Source: Egicoccus sp. AB-alg2
GTDB lineage: Bacteria; Actinomycetota; Nitriliruptoria; Nitriliruptorales; Nitriliruptoraceae
Direction of reading: 5' to 3'
Assembly: GCF_041821065.1 (NCBI RefSeq)
Contig: NZ_JBGUAX010000005.1
Coordinates: 310,001 to 374,000, forward strand
DNA length: 64,000 nucleotides
Shown here piece by piece: positions 8,601 through 17,470 of this stretch. The number at the start of each line of letters is the position of its first letter. Positions within the stretch are counted from its first letter, which is position 1. The notes beneath the pieces were generated by a model. It saw nothing but the letters and a program-made list of their open reading frames with translations, did no database searches and had not been told where the DNA came from. The translations under genes were made by a program, and so were the position numbers.

Positions 8601-10491
8601 GGTCGGCATCGGTGACATGTCGGGTGACGTGTTCGGCAACGGCCTGCTGCGCTCGCGGACCGTCAAGCTGGTGGCCGCCTTCGACCACCGCCACGTCTTC
8701 CTCGACCCCGACCCCGACCCGGAAGTCGCCTTCGAGGAGCGCCGGCGGCTGTTCGAGCTACCGGGCAGCAGCTGGGACGACTACGACCGCGACAAGCTGT
8801 CGCCCGGTGGCGGGATCCACCCGCGCACCGTCCGGTCGATCCCACTGTCGGAAGAGGTCCGCGAGGCGCTGCGGGTCGACGCCGAGGAGCTGACGCCGCC
8901 CGAACTGATCCGCGCCATCCTCGGCGCGCCCGTCGACCTGCTGTTCGCCGGCGGGATCGGCACCTACGTCAAGGCCTCGTCCGAGCGGCACGACCAGGTC
9001 GGCGACCGCACCAACGACGAGGTCCGCATCGACGCCACCGGCCTGCGGGCCCGCGTGTTCGCCGAGGGAGCCAACCTCGCCATCACCCAGCGGGGCCGCA
9101 TCGAGTACGCCCGCCACGGCGGCCGGATCAACCAGGACGCGATCGACAACGCCGCCGGTGTGTCGACCTCGGACCACGAGGTGAACCTCAAGATCCTGCT
9201 GACGCTGGCCGTCGAGGAGGGTCGCCTCGGTCAGGACGAGCGCGACAAGCTGCTCGCCGATCTGGCCGACGACGTCGTCGCCGACGTCATGCGCGACGTC
9301 GACCGGCAGACCGCCGCGCTGTCCCAGGAGCTGGCCCGCAGCCCCGACAGCCTCGACGCCTACGAGCAGTTCATGCGGCGGCTGGAGGCCAACACCGAGT
9401 TCGACCGCGAGGTGCAGATCCTCCCCGACACCGAGGAGCTGACCGCACGGGGCGAGTCGCGCGCCGGGCTGGTCCGACCCGAGCTCGCGACGCTGCTGGC
9501 CTGGGCGAAGCGCGAGATCAAGGAGGCGCTGCTGGCCTCCGCCGTGCCCGACGAGGACCTGCTGCAGCCGCTGCTGGCCGACTACTTCCCCGACGCCGTG
9601 TCCGAGCGGTTCGCCGACCTGCTGCCCCGCCACCGGCTGCGCCGCGAACTGATCGCCACGATGGCGGCCAACGACATCGTCGACCGCATGGGCGTCACGT
9701 TCCCCACGTCGCTCTCCGACCAGGCCGGCGTGCCGCTCACCGAGGTCGTGCTGGCGTACTTCGTCGCCCGCGAGGTGGTGCGCGCCGCCCACTGGTGGGA
9801 CCTGCTCGAGCAGGCGCAGTCGCTGCACGACCCGCAACGGGCGCTCGAACTCGAACAGATCGTCGACCGGTTGGTCGCCCGCGTCGCCTCGACCGTGCTG
9901 CTCGACCCGCTGCTGCGCACGCCGACGTCGCTGCTGGAACGCGACCGTCCGGTCGCCGACGAACTGCTCGACAACATGCTCGACCTCGGCACGCCGTCAC
10001 AACGGCGGGCGCGCGTGGCCCACGCCCGCTGGCTCGTCGACGACCTCGTCGACCCGGAACTCGCCCGCTTCCTGGCCTGTGCCGGCGACCTCGCCATGAT
10101 CCCCGACGTCGCCTACGTGCTCTCGCGCGCGGCCGGCAAGCGCAACCCGTCGGACGTGGCCGACGCGTTCCTCCGGCTGGGCGAGACGCTGCACGTCGAC
10201 CGCATCGAACAGGCGCTGGAACGGGCCGCGGTGCACACGCCGTGGGCACGCCGCCAGCGCGGCGGGCTCGCCAACGACATGCGCCGTCTGCGCCGCGAGG
10301 CCACGCTCACCGCCCTCGAACGGTTCCCGGACGACCCCGAGTCCGAGGCCGTGCAGCAGTTCCTGGTGGAGCGGCCCAGCGCCCTCGAACGCATCCGGAC
10401 CGTGGTCAAGCAGGCCGACGGGCAGGAGAGCCTCGACGCCATCGCCGTGGCGGTGCGGACCATCCGCGACGCCATCGAGCGCGGCGCCTGA
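5656..10491 (+). CDS. gdhB: NAD-specific glutamate dehydrogenase (180-kDa class)
   Basis: Oxidatively deaminates glutamate to 2-oxoglutarate with NAD+, linking amino-acid catabolism to the TCA cycle. At 1611 aa it has the length of the large class known from Streptomyces clavuligerus and Pseudomonas. The N-terminal half holds the ACT-like regulatory region. The catalytic core begins near residue 770 (YFAFKMDPTRVPGMP) and contains GGLRWSDRKDDVRTEV (~817), the lysine-bearing VPTGAKGGFV (~850) and a Rossmann motif GIGDMSGDVFGNGLL (~984). A long helical C-terminal domain follows. The start is GTG at 5656, with a purine stretch (GAGGCAG) upstream; a TAGCAT at 5617-5622 could be the -10. It is monocistronic, divergent from an unknown gene and followed by a repeat-bearing intergenic stretch. 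Confidence 0.95.
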   Translation: MADATSVRDEQPPDPTSTASHERVLTALADLPHDRPEVLAEFARAALRRVPPTMLRGADAPAAARRILEAFEAIDRRSDGEINISLRVPPTGLDGRPALTSVVEVASEDRPFLLSTVTDELERQGYRVVRSLHPIVGVERDEDGRVARIVPARTAEHRESLLHLELGERISESAAAELCQQLRRLVDDVMIATGDFDAMCARIREVAQALQNGRWSHAPEDEQAEVAALLDWLLDENLVLLGIREYDLGEEDGRRVAAVVPGSGLGLLRDESSSRFSEPVPIDTLPAHEREHLERPHLLTVTRTNRLSTVQRRVRMEYFGLSRVDEDGRVVGEFRILGLFTRKGYTEPARSTPVLRDKLRRILETEDVVAGSHDEVMLLSLFQALPKDELFQSSTETLHRTLVGLLHAEEHREIRTLARVDHHTRTVSVLVAVPRDVYSPQLRERLQVLLTRTYGTAKIDVEVSLGDRNEALARFLLQLDGEVPEVSLASLQNDVRKLARSWLDELTVKLRTLLDEGEAQRLTSTVGTRLPRAYRDTVDTDVAVQDVVLLDEVLRSEHGLLVRLQAGDDSLLRLKAAKLGPPLELSGFLPILESLGLIVTEEVPHALERHGDEPKVQLHDFGVRTDDLDVVADGPRLADAVLAAWRGHFQVDSLNRLVLCAQMPWRDVSLLRAYRRYRRQVGTAYTPEYQNDALVAHPEVARALVDHFHTRFDPHRNAGEQELEASRQRVIEACDRLDRLDHDRILRGFLDLIDATLRTNAFREDARADGSREPYFAFKMDPTRVPGMPAPVPYREIFVHSPRVEGVHLRGGRVARGGLRWSDRKDDVRTEVLDLVKAQILKNALIVPTGAKGGFVLMREPQDPDARRDEVRRQYVTFVRGLLDVTDDLEGDEVVPPADVVRRDGDDHYLVVAADRGTATFSDTANLLSRRYGFWLDDAFASGGSNGYDHKALGVTARGAWVAVQRHFRELGMDVQTEPITVVGIGDMSGDVFGNGLLRSRTVKLVAAFDHRHVFLDPDPDPEVAFEERRRLFELPGSSWDDYDRDKLSPGGGIHPRTVRSIPLSEEVREALRVDAEELTPPELIRAILGAPVDLLFAGGIGTYVKASSERHDQVGDRTNDEVRIDATGLRARVFAEGANLAITQRGRIEYARHGGRINQDAIDNAAGVSTSDHEVNLKILLTLAVEEGRLGQDERDKLLADLADDVVADVMRDVDRQTAALSQELARSPDSLDAYEQFMRRLEANTEFDREVQILPDTEELTARGESRAGLVRPELATLLAWAKREIKEALLASAVPDEDLLQPLLADYFPDAVSERFADLLPRHRLRRELIATMAANDIVDRMGVTFPTSLSDQAGVPLTEVVLAYFVAREVVRAAHWWDLLEQAQSLHDPQRALELEQIVDRLVARVASTVLLDPLLRTPTSLLERDRPVADELLDNMLDLGTPSQRRARVAHARWLVDDLVDPELARFLACAGDLAMIPDVAYVLSRAAGKRNPSDVADAFLRLGETLHVDRIEQALERAAVHTPWARRQRGGLANDMRRLRREATLTALERFPDDPESEAVQQFLVERPSALERIRTVVKQADGQESLDAIAVAVRTIRDAIERGA

Positions 10492-10848
10492 CCCGCTCGC
10501 CCTGTGGGCGGCCCGCTCCGGGTGGGCGGCCCACCTGCGCAGGGGGCGTTCCGCCCCGGGGCGCAGCCGCTCGGCCGTTGGCGCGGGGGCCGTCCGCTGC
10601 GGGCGTGCGGGCCGCCTGCGCAGGGGGCGTTCCGCCCCGACACACGCTCCACTCGCCGACGTCGCTTCGCTCGTCGTCAGCCCCTGCTACGGCGACCCCC
10701 ACGCCCTCCGCTCCCAAGACTCCACAATTGGCCCGAGGTGCGGTTCGCTGCGCGCGTCGTCAGCCCCTGCTGCGGCCGCCCACCCACTCTCCGCTCGGTC
10801 CTCCCGGGGCTCGATGGGCCGGTGCGCTTCGCTCGTCGGGGGGTGGGT
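10492..10848. repeat. Intergenic mosaic repeat, first site
   Basis: No convincing gene lies here. Two exact 24-nt copies of one block occur at 10534-10557 and 10615-10638; the same block recurs inverted at 19065-19088. A second block occupies 10681-10714, with a diverged copy at 10764-10796, and again at 18650-18683 and, inverted, 18987-19020. The order of blocks over 10615-10714 matches that of 18987-19088 read on the other strand, so a ~100-bp composite element is dispersed in this chromosome. The stretch lies between the glutamate dehydrogenase stop and the convergent holA stop. Confidence 0.7.
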
Positions 10849-13800
10849 TCAGGTGGGGGCGAGGGGGTTCCAGGGGCGGCCTACTTCTCGGGGGGTGGCC
10901 ACCTCGAGGATGGCCAGTTCGAGGAGGAGGTGGTCGGGGAGGTCGGCGCCCTTGAGGTCGACGTCGAGCTGTGCCAGGCGGTCGTGGCACCAGGCCAGCT
11001 CGCCCGGGTTGAAGGCTGCGGCGAGGCCCTGCAGGCGGCGGTGCTGGCCAGGCGACACGCCGGCCTCCTTCGGCGCCGCGCCGCTTCGGACCAGCAGGAG
11101 CTGGCGCATGCGGAAGGTCAGCGCGCCGAGGATGGCCAGCGGCGCCTCGCCGGCCTCCAGCGAACCGCGGACCGCGACCAGTGCGCCGGCCGGGTCGCGT
11201 TCGGCCACGGCGTCGGCGATGGCGAAGCCGGACCGGCGCCCGTGTCCCTCGACGGCCGACTCGACGTGCTCGGCGGTCAGGGTGGCCACACCGGCGTGGG
11301 TGGCGCACACCGAGCCGACCTTGGACGCGATCGTGCCCGGGTCGTTGCCGGCGTGGGCCAGCAGCGCGGCGATCGCGGTGGCGTCCGCCTTGCGCTTCAG
11401 CCGGCGGAACTCCTCGCCGGCCAGACGCTGCCAGCCCCGGTCGTCCCAGTCCGGCGGGGTCTTCACGTCGATCCGCTGCCCGTGCTCCTTGGCGAGCTTG
11501 GCGATCTTCTGGATCTTGCCGACGCCGCGGGCGACGACGACCAGCACCGCCTCGTCGGTCGGGGACGCGACGTAGGCCTCCACCTCGGCCTTCAGGTCGC
11601 CCGACAGGTTCTCCGCCCCGCGCACCACGACGCAGGTGCGCCCGCCGAACAACGAGGCGGTGCGCAGTTCCGGCAGGTGGTCGGTCTCCTGCACGTCGCA
11701 CGTCTCGACCGTGAGCTCCGGATCCTGCGCGCGCAGGTCGGCGAGGGCACGTTCGAGCTCGCGGTGCAACAGCAGGTCGTCGTCGCCGACGAGGAGCAGC
11801 ACGGGAGTCATGCGGGGAGCCTATCGACGGCCGGTGACCCGCCCCGTCCGCCTCCCGCACCGCCCGCCGCGGGGCCGGGACGCCGACGCGGACCGTGCCG
11901 TGCAGATCGGTGCGATGCACCTCGGTGCCCAGGTCGTCGAGCACCCGCAGCGTGCTCGGTGCCGGATGGCCGTAGGTGTTGTCGGCGCCGACGCCGATGA
12001 CGGCCACCTGCGGGGCGACCGCGGCCAGGAACGCCGGGTCCGTGGTCGCGGCACCGTGGTGCGGGACCGCCATCAGCTCCGCGGCGAGCGGGTCCGGGCG
12101 CGGGTCGTCCGCGGCACGGGCGAGCAGGTCGGCCTGGGCGGCCAGCTCCGCGTCGCCGGCGAAGAGCACGCGCCGGTCGTGCCAGGTCACACGGATCACG
12201 ATGGAGCCGTCGTTCAACTCACTGGGCGACCAGCGGTAGGGGCGGCCCGCGTCCGGACCCAGCACCTCGACGTCGAGGTCGCCGACCACCACCCGGTCGC
12301 CGGTCACGGGACCGCGGACGGGCACGTCGCGGTCGGCGGCCACCTCGAACAGGTCGTCGAGGATGGGCGACTCCGTGCCGAAGGTCCGCAACCACACGGC
12401 GCCGACCTGCACCGAGCGCAGCACCTCGGGCCCGCCGCCGACGTGGTCGGCGTGTGGGTGGGTCACGACCAGCAGGTCCAGGCGCCGACGGCCGTTGGCG
12501 CGCAGCCATCGTGCCGCCCGGTCGTCCTCGCCCGCGTCGACCAGCACGCGGGCCTGCGGTGACTCCACCAGGAACGCGTCGCCCTGCCCGACGTCGATCG
12601 CCGTGACCGTCAGCCCCGAAGGCGAACGGGCCCCGACGGCCAGCGGGGCGAACGAGGCCAGCACCAGCACCGCGGCCGTCGCGGCGGCCAGGCGTGCCGG
12701 CGGGCGGCGAGCCGGAGCCAGCAGCGCGAGACAGGCGAGGACCAGCGCGGCGACGGTCACCGGCCGGCCCACGTCGGCGACCCCACCGCGCCCGGCGAAC
12801 CCGTGGGCCGCCAGGAGCACGATCCGGGCCGGCCAGCCGGCGAGGGCGAACAGCCAGGTGCCGGCCTCGAGGTGGACGGCCGCGACCACGGCCGCCACGA
12901 ACCCGATCGAGGCAGCCACCGCGGCTGCCGGCACGGCGACGAGGTTCGCCGGCACCGACGCGAGCGGCACCTCCCCGAAGCTCGCCAGCAGTAGCGGGAC
13001 GACGGCGATCTGCGCGCCGAGCGTCACCGCCAGGACGTCGGCGACACGCGCCGGCAGGCGGTGCAGGCGCGGCCGCACCGCCGGGGCGATCACCAGCACG
13101 CCGGCGGTCGCGGTGGCCGACAGCAGCAGGCCGAGCGACCCGGCCAGGCGCGGGTCGAGCAGGACGAGCAGCAGCACGGCCGCAGCCAGCGCATGCCGCG
13201 CGTCGCGGGCGTGGCCGCGCGCGCCGGCCAGCAGCACCACACCGGCCATCGTTCCCGCGCGCAGGACCGAGGGCTCGAAGCGGGTCAGGAACGCGAACCA
13301 CACCAGCGTGCCCGCCAACACGCCCCGGCGTGCCGCGGCCGGCAGCCGCAATACCAGGCACAGGCCGTACACGCCCGCGGTGACCAGCGCGACGTGCGTG
13401 CCCGACACGGCCGTCAGGTGCGTCAGCGAGGTCGCCTGCATCGCCGTGCGCTCGGCCTCCGGCAACGTGCGGGTGTCGCCGGTGGCCAGGCCGGCCAGCA
13501 GCCCGCCGACCGGGGGCGGGTTGCGGGCACGAGCGGCCTGGCGGACGCGGTCGCGCACGTGCTCGCTCGCACGTGCGGGCCCGCCGGGCTGGCCGGCGTC
13601 GGTCCAGTTGCGCAGGTCGAGCGCGACCGTGACGTGCTGTTGCGCGAGCCAGCGCCCGTAGCCGCCGTCGGGCAGCGGTCGCGCGGTCGCCGAGGCCGTG
13701 AACCGTTGCCCCAACGGCGGCGGGTCGTCGACCTCCAGCGTGGTCGCCGCCCGCTCGCGTGTGGCCTGGCCGTCGACCGCCTCGATCCGCACGACCGCGT

Positions 13801-14212
13801 GCCAGCCGGTCGCAATCGGACGCGGCTCGCGCACGACCGTGCCGGCGACCGTGACCGCACCGCCATGGTCGGCGACGTGCGGGAGCAGCCCCCAGCCGGT
13901 CGTCGCGTCGCGCGCCAGGATGCCGGCCGCCCCGACCGCGGTCGCGGCCAGCAGCAGCCACGCCCCCACCACCGGTGCCGCGGGCGCCAGACGGGACGCC
14001 GACGCGGGGCTTCGGCACCTCGCCACACCGACGGCGACCGCCACCACGGCGACCGACGCGACGACGACGGCGGTCAGCAGCGGCCGTTCGAGGCGGTCCG
14101 CCGCGAGCGATCCCGCCCCGGAACCGGCCACCACGGCCGCCGCCCACAGCGGCAGCGGCCCGAGCACCGACCCGAGCGGCGGGCGATCCCACCCCCCGTC
14201 GTCGGCGGTCAC
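10760..14212 (-). CDS. comEC: ComEC/Rec2 DNA-uptake channel; frame runs on through holA
   Basis: Inner-membrane channel that carries single-stranded DNA into the cytoplasm during transformation. Recognisable ComEC covers about residues 1-797 (14212 down to ~11822): an N-terminal TM/DUF4131-like part, the multi-pass Competence domain with the [15 protein letters not shown] motif, and a C-terminal metallo-beta-lactamase domain with [10 protein letters not shown] (~582-591) and AVPHHGA. The GTG start overlaps the comEA stop by 4 nt (GTGA). The frame then has no stop until 10760, running about 350 codons out of phase through holA. The predicted tail is Arg/Pro-rich shadow translation, so the true end is probably near 11820. 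A one-base slip would reach the TAG at 11821. Either a lost stop, a frameshift or a sequence error is involved. Confidence 0.85.
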   Translation of the reverse strand: MTADDGGWDRPPLGSVLGPLPLWAAAVVAGSGAGSLAADRLERPLLTAVVVASVAVVAVAVGVARCRSPASASRLAPAAPVVGAWLLLAATAVGAAGILARDATTGWGLLPHVADHGGAVTVAGTVVREPRPIATGWHAVVRIEAVDGQATRERAATTLEVDDPPPLGQRFTASATARPLPDGGYGRWLAQQHVTVALDLRNWTDAGQPGGPARASEHVRDRVRQAARARNPPPVGGLLAGLATGDTRTLPEAERTAMQATSLTHLTAVSGTHVALVTAGVYGLCLVLRLPAAARRGVLAGTLVWFAFLTRFEPSVLRAGTMAGVVLLAGARGHARDARHALAAAVLLLVLLDPRLAGSLGLLLSATATAGVLVIAPAVRPRLHRLPARVADVLAVTLGAQIAVVPLLLASFGEVPLASVPANLVAVPAAAVAASIGFVAAVVAAVHLEAGTWLFALAGWPARIVLLAAHGFAGRGGVADVGRPVTVAALVLACLALLAPARRPPARLAAATAAVLVLASFAPLAVGARSPSGLTVTAIDVGQGDAFLVESPQARVLVDAGEDDRAARWLRANGRRRLDLLVVTHPHADHVGGGPEVLRSVQVGAVWLRTFGTESPILDDLFEVAADRDVPVRGPVTGDRVVVGDLDVEVLGPDAGRPYRWSPSELNDGSIVIRVTWHDRRVLFAGDAELAAQADLLARAADDPRPDPLAAELMAVPHHGAATTDPAFLAAVAPQVAVIGVGADNTYGHPAPSTLRVLDDLGTEVHRTDLHGTVRVGVPAPRRAVREADGAGHRPSIGSPHDSRAAPRRRRRPAVAPRARTCPRRPARAGSGAHGRDVRRAGDRPPAGTAHRLVVRRAHLRRGARGGEPVGRPEGRGGGLRRVPDRRGGAGRRRPRRRQDPEDRQARQGARAADRREDPAGLGRPGLAASGRRGVPPAEAQGGRHRDRRAAGPRRQRPGHDRVQGRLGVRHPRRCGHPDRRARRVGRRGTRAPVRLRHRRRRGRTRPGRRTGRGPRFAGGRRGAAGHPRRADLPHAPAPAGPKRRGAEGGRRVAWPAPPPAGPRRSLQPGRAGLVPRPPGTARRRPQGRRPPRPPPPRTGHPRGGHPPRSRPPLEPPRPHLNPPPDERSAPAHRAPGGPSGEWVGGRSRG
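10849..11811 (-). CDS. holA: DNA polymerase III subunit delta
   Basis: Clamp-loader subunit that opens the beta clamp; 320 aa, normal for HolA. It begins [20 protein letters not shown], the nucleotide-fold start of the delta family. Other typical stretches are [15 protein letters not shown] (~55-70), a middle AAA-like part, and the C-terminal collar region [14 protein letters not shown]. The ATG start at 11811 is ten nt after a TAG at 11821-11823 in the same frame. Transcription is minus, downstream of comEC, the usual comEA-comEC-holA order. Oddly, the comEC reading frame stays open through the whole of this gene (see comEC). Confidence 0.93.
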   Translation of the reverse strand: MTPVLLLVGDDDLLLHRELERALADLRAQDPELTVETCDVQETDHLPELRTASLFGGRTCVVVRGAENLSGDLKAEVEAYVASPTDEAVLVVVARGVGKIQKIAKLAKEHGQRIDVKTPPDWDDRGWQRLAGEEFRRLKRKADATAIAALLAHAGNDPGTIASKVGSVCATHAGVATLTAEHVESAVEGHGRRSGFAIADAVAERDPAGALVAVRGSLEAGEAPLAILGALTFRMRQLLLVRSGAAPKEAGVSPGQHRRLQGLAAAFNPGELAWCHDRLAQLDVDLKGADLPDHLLLELAILEVATPREVGRPWNPLAPT

Positions 14213-15027
14213 GACACCGTGACCAGGTCGGCCAGCTGCTGGAAGGTCTTCTCGCCGATCCCGGGGACCTCGCGCAGGTCGCCGGGCACCTGGAACGGGC
14301 CGTGCTCCTCGCGGTGCCGGACGATCGCGGCCGACTTGCTCGGACCGATGCCGGGCAGCCGCTGGAGCTCCTCCTCGCCGGCACGGTTGAGGTCGATCGG
14401 TGCGTCACCGCCCCCCGCCGCCCCCGCCGCCGCGTCGCCGCCCGATCCCGGCGCGCCGCCCGTCGGGGGCGGTGGATCCTCGCCCTCACGCGGCAGGTGG
14501 ACGTGCTCGCCATCCTCCAGCAGACGCGCGAGGTTGAGGTGGTCGAGCCGGGCGTCGTCGGTGGCACCGCCCGCTGCGGCGATCGCGTCCGCCACCCGCG
14601 CTCCGCCATCGAGGGTCACGACCCCTGGTGTCGACACGGCACCGGTGACGTGGACCACGAGGCTCGCGGGTGCCGACGTGCCGCCGGTTCCGTCGGCCCC
14701 GACCCCTGCCTCGGCCGACCCCGCGGCCGGCGGTTCCGACAGACCCGGATCGCCGGCGACGCCGCCGGCGTCCCGTGGGTGAGCGTGGTGGTGCTCGTGC
14801 GGGTCCGGTGCCGCACCGTCCACCTCGGCGCCGTCGTGGACGTCACCGATCAGGCCTGCCGCGTCGCCTGGTGTCGCGCCCGGGCGCTGCGCGGCCTGGA
14901 CCACGAACAGGCCGGTGGCCACCAGCGCGCCGAGGAGCAGCAGCGCCACACCGGCCGCTTCGGCCGGGGTCGCCTGGAGCCAGGTCAGCGCCCGTTGGCG
15001 CAGCGGGATCGGGTCGGCGTCGTCCAT
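14209..15027 (-). CDS. comEA: ComEA-like DNA-binding competence protein
   Basis: Membrane-anchored DNA receptor for transformation; 272 aa. A single TM segment (about 25-45, [17 protein letters not shown]) is followed by a long Ala/Gly/Pro/His-rich linker. An SLBB domain follows ([16 protein letters not shown] to [11 protein letters not shown]), and the C-terminal helix-hairpin-helix pair ([20 protein letters not shown] and [12 protein letters not shown]) binds DNA. The start is the ATG at 15027. Its stop overlaps the comEC GTG by 4 nt, implying translational coupling. The frame is open upstream to a TAG at 15229 and looks coding all the way (see the small upstream gene). Confidence 0.92.
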   Translation of the reverse strand: MDDADPIPLRQRALTWLQATPAEAAGVALLLLGALVATGLFVVQAAQRPGATPGDAAGLIGDVHDGAEVDGAAPDPHEHHHAHPRDAGGVAGDPGLSEPPAAGSAEAGVGADGTGGTSAPASLVVHVTGAVSTPGVVTLDGGARVADAIAAAGGATDDARLDHLNLARLLEDGEHVHLPREGEDPPPPTGGAPGSGGDAAAGAAGGGDAPIDLNRAGEEELQRLPGIGPSKSAAIVRHREEHGPFQVPGDLREVPGIGEKTFQQLADLVTVS

Positions 15028-15228
15028 GGCGACAGCCTGCCGGGCCTCGGCGCCGGTCCCCGATCGCGTTCCCTGCCGCTTGTGGACGACGTCGCCGACG
15101 GCGTCGCGGGCGACGGGCGGCTGGAGCTCCTCGAGGAAGCGTTCGGCCCGTTCCGCGAGCCCGTCGACGACCGTGCCGACCGAGCGAACCAGGTCACGGC
15201 CGTCGGCCTTTCCCTGGACGATCCAGAC

Positions 15229-15417
15229 CTACCGGTCCTCCTCGGCGACCTCGGTGACGCCCGGAACCGCCGCCAGTGCCGCTTCGACGCCCTGCCGCAA
15301 CTCGTCCTCGAGCGGGTCGTCACGCCGGAACTCCGCAACCGCGACACCGACCTGCCAGGTCCAGGGCCCGGCGTCGTAGCGGATCGCCTCGACGGCACGG
15401 AGGTCGTCATCGTCCAC
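15229..15417 (-). CDS. Small conserved-looking protein ending at a suspicious TAG
   Basis: A 62-aa product starting at GTG 15417, just downstream of degV and in the same direction. It reads as genuine protein: [20 protein letters not shown], then [20 protein letters not shown], then [13 protein letters not shown]. It then meets TAG at 15231-15229. After the TAG the same frame stays coding-like ([20 protein letters not shown], then a helical [11 protein letters not shown]) and continues without a stop into comEA. This suggests a ~100-aa protein truncated by a nonsense change; GAG to TAG would restore EEDREVW. The alternative is a genuine short protein. Function unknown. Confidence 0.45.
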   Translation of the reverse strand: MDDDDLRAVEAIRYDAGPWTWQVGVAVAEFRRDDPLEDELRQGVEAALAAVPGVTEVAEEDR

Positions 15418-15425
15418 CAGCCGCT

Positions 15426-16280
15426 TCAGGCGTCGGCGCGCGGCACCACGGCGATCCCGACGGCCCCCGGACCCACGTGGGCGCCGACGATGGGGCCCAT
15501 GTGCGTCTCCAGCCGCTCGCCGACCTCCAGCCGCCCTTCGAGCCGTGACCACAGTGACGCGGCCCGCTCGGCGGCGACGGCGTGGGCGACCACCACGTCC
15601 ACCTCGCGGCCCGCAGCGTGCTCCACCGCCATCTCCGCGACCCGGTCCAACGCCCGCTGCCAGGTCCGGGTGCGTTCGCGTACCTCGACGCGCCCCTCGA
15701 CGACCTGCAGGACCGGCTTCACCCGCAGCACGCTGCCGACGGCGGCCTGCGCGCCGGTGAGGCGACCGCCGCGCTTGAGGTGGGACAGATCGTCCACCAC
15801 GAGCAGGCTCAGCGACCGGTCGCGCACGGCCTCGGCGACCTCCACCACCTCGGCAACCGTGCCGCCGGCCTCGGCGACACGGTGGGCACGAAGGGCCGCG
15901 AGACCCAGCGCGCCACCGACCAGTTGCGTGTCGACCACTTCGACGGGCAGGCCGGCCCGGCCGGCGCGGTGCCGGGCCAGGTCGACGGTGCCCGACAGCG
16001 CGGCGGACACGTGTAGGGACACGACGGCGTCGTGGCCGTCGTCCACGCAGTCGGCGTAGGCCTCCTCGAACCAGGCCGGTGCGGGCTGCGACGTGGTCGG
16101 CAGCCGCGACGTCGCGGCGAGGCGGTCGTAGAAGGCCTCGTTGGAGATGGTGACGCCGGAGATGAGCGTCTCGTCGCCGAACGTCACCGACAGCGGCACG
16201 ACCCGGATGCCGAGGCGCTCGACGAGGTCCGCCGGCAGGTCGCAGGTCGAGTCGGTCACCACCGCGACACCGCGTCCCAC
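15426..16280 (-). CDS. DegV family fatty-acid-binding protein
   Basis: DegV/FakB-type protein, 284 aa, that binds a single fatty acid; in Firmicutes FakB presents it to the kinase FakA. The diagnostic start [12 protein letters not shown] lies at residues 5-16, followed by LVPLS-like [13 protein letters not shown] and the fatty-acid site motif TSQPAP. The C-terminal domain contains [14 protein letters not shown], typical of the family. I chose GTG 16280 because the DegV fold begins there and a GAGGGAG run lies upstream; a longer frame adds only an Arg-rich stretch. It sits between the hydrolase gene and the small pre-comEA gene. No FakA homologue is in the window. Confidence 0.9.
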   Translation of the reverse strand: MGRGVAVVTDSTCDLPADLVERLGIRVVPLSVTFGDETLISGVTISNEAFYDRLAATSRLPTTSQPAPAWFEEAYADCVDDGHDAVVSLHVSAALSGTVDLARHRAGRAGLPVEVVDTQLVGGALGLAALRAHRVAEAGGTVAEVVEVAEAVRDRSLSLLVVDDLSHLKRGGRLTGAQAAVGSVLRVKPVLQVVEGRVEVRERTRTWQRALDRVAEMAVEHAAGREVDVVVAHAVAAERAASLWSRLEGRLEVGERLETHMGPIVGAHVGPGAVGIAVVPRADA

Positions 16281-16339
16281 CGCCCACTCCCTCGCCGGGC
16301 GCGGCAGCCTAACGGTCCCTCGGCACCGCGCACCGCAGG

Positions 16340-17248
16340 TCACGGGGTCGAGGGCTGGGCCGTCGCGGTCGAGGGCGGCGTGCCCGGGGCGACGACGTGG
16401 TCGAGGACGAGGTCGCCGACGTCGTCGGGCCGCTCGAGGTGCAGGAAGTGGCCGACGCCGTCGAGGATCACCACGCGCGAGGCGGGGTGCGGCAGCCGTC
16501 CGATGCTGCGCTCGGCCCAGACCACGCCGATGCAGCCGTCGTCACGGCCGTGCAGCATCAGGTGCGGCTGTGGCGGCAGGGGGACCCGGTGTGAGAGGGC
16601 CCGGCCGGACAGCACCGCCGGGACGAACCCGCGGTAGTACGCGAGCACCGCCCGTGGGGCGCCGGGGCTGCGCAGGACCGCCCGCAACGGCGCCAGGTCG
16701 TCCTCGGTCGGCACGTAGTCCGGCGACCAGCGTCGCCACAACCGCACGAACCCGGCGGCGTCCGCTGAGGCCATGCGGTGCTCGGCCCCCGGCAGCAGCG
16801 CCGCGAGCGCGTAGCGCGAGCGCACCACCTGCGGGCCGTCACCGGCGGCCCCCAGCAGCACCCGCTCCGGTGGGACCGCCAGCGTCACCAGCCGGCGCCA
16901 CCGTTCGGGCGCGGCCGCCGCGGCCCGCATGCCGGCGATGGCGCCCCAGTCGTGTCCGATCAGCACCGCGTCGCGGCCGCCCCCGAGCGCCCGGTGCAGG
17001 GCGTTGACGTCGGCGGCCAGCGTGTCGGGCTCGACCCGTACCCGGTCGGGCACCCCGGTCGGTGGATAGCCCCGCGCCCACGGCGCCACCGCGTGGAAGC
17101 CCGCCTCGGCCAGTCGCGGCAGCAGGTGGCGCCAAGTCGCCGGCGTGTCCGGGAAGCCGTGCAGGCACAGCGCCAGGGGGCCGTCCGGCGGCCCCGCCTC
17201 GACGTAGGCGAACGTCAGACCGTTGGCCCGTGTGAACCGCGCTGCCAC
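16340..17248 (-). CDS. Alpha/beta hydrolase, epoxide hydrolase/dehalogenase-like
   Basis: A 302-aa alpha/beta-hydrolase. Residues ~30-45 give the oxyanion loop HGFPDTPATW. The nucleophile motif is GHDWG near residue 100, with Asp rather than Ser, as in epoxide hydrolases and haloalkane or fluoroacetate dehalogenases. The acid probably lies in HGRDDGCIG and the base is the His of GVGHFLHLE near the C-terminus. The GTG at 17248 has GGAGG about 10 nt upstream. It is on the minus strand, with degV 59 nt downstream, and divergent from the F420 oxidoreductase. Substrate cannot be told from sequence. Confidence 0.85.
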   Translation of the reverse strand: MAARFTRANGLTFAYVEAGPPDGPLALCLHGFPDTPATWRHLLPRLAEAGFHAVAPWARGYPPTGVPDRVRVEPDTLAADVNALHRALGGGRDAVLIGHDWGAIAGMRAAAAAPERWRRLVTLAVPPERVLLGAAGDGPQVVRSRYALAALLPGAEHRMASADAAGFVRLWRRWSPDYVPTEDDLAPLRAVLRSPGAPRAVLAYYRGFVPAVLSGRALSHRVPLPPQPHLMLHGRDDGCIGVVWAERSIGRLPHPASRVVILDGVGHFLHLERPDDVGDLVLDHVVAPGTPPSTATAQPSTP

Positions 17249-17470
17249 CTCGACGTCGCCTCCTCGTCCGATCCGCGACCACCTCGACGCACACGCGCGG
17301 CACATGGGTCGTCACACGAAAGCTACCGGCGCGGCCGCGACCGACCGGACGGAAGTCGGCGTCCAGGCTCGCCGTCGGACCCGCACCCTCGGTGACTCAC
17401 GCCCGACTGATGCACGAGCCACCCGCACGCCCCGAACGCCCATCGACGCCCCGCGGAAAGGACGCCTCCG

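Noticed and set aside
10504-12000. Plus-strand open frame across the 10.5-kb repeats and holA
   Set aside because: It is antisense to holA, and its start lies in the repeat. The similar peptide from the 18-19 kb repeats reflects the DNA repeat, not a protein family.
15229-15231. TAG read as pyrrolysine or another recoding event
   Set aside because: No pyl genes or recoding element are visible. A nonsense change or sequence error is simpler.
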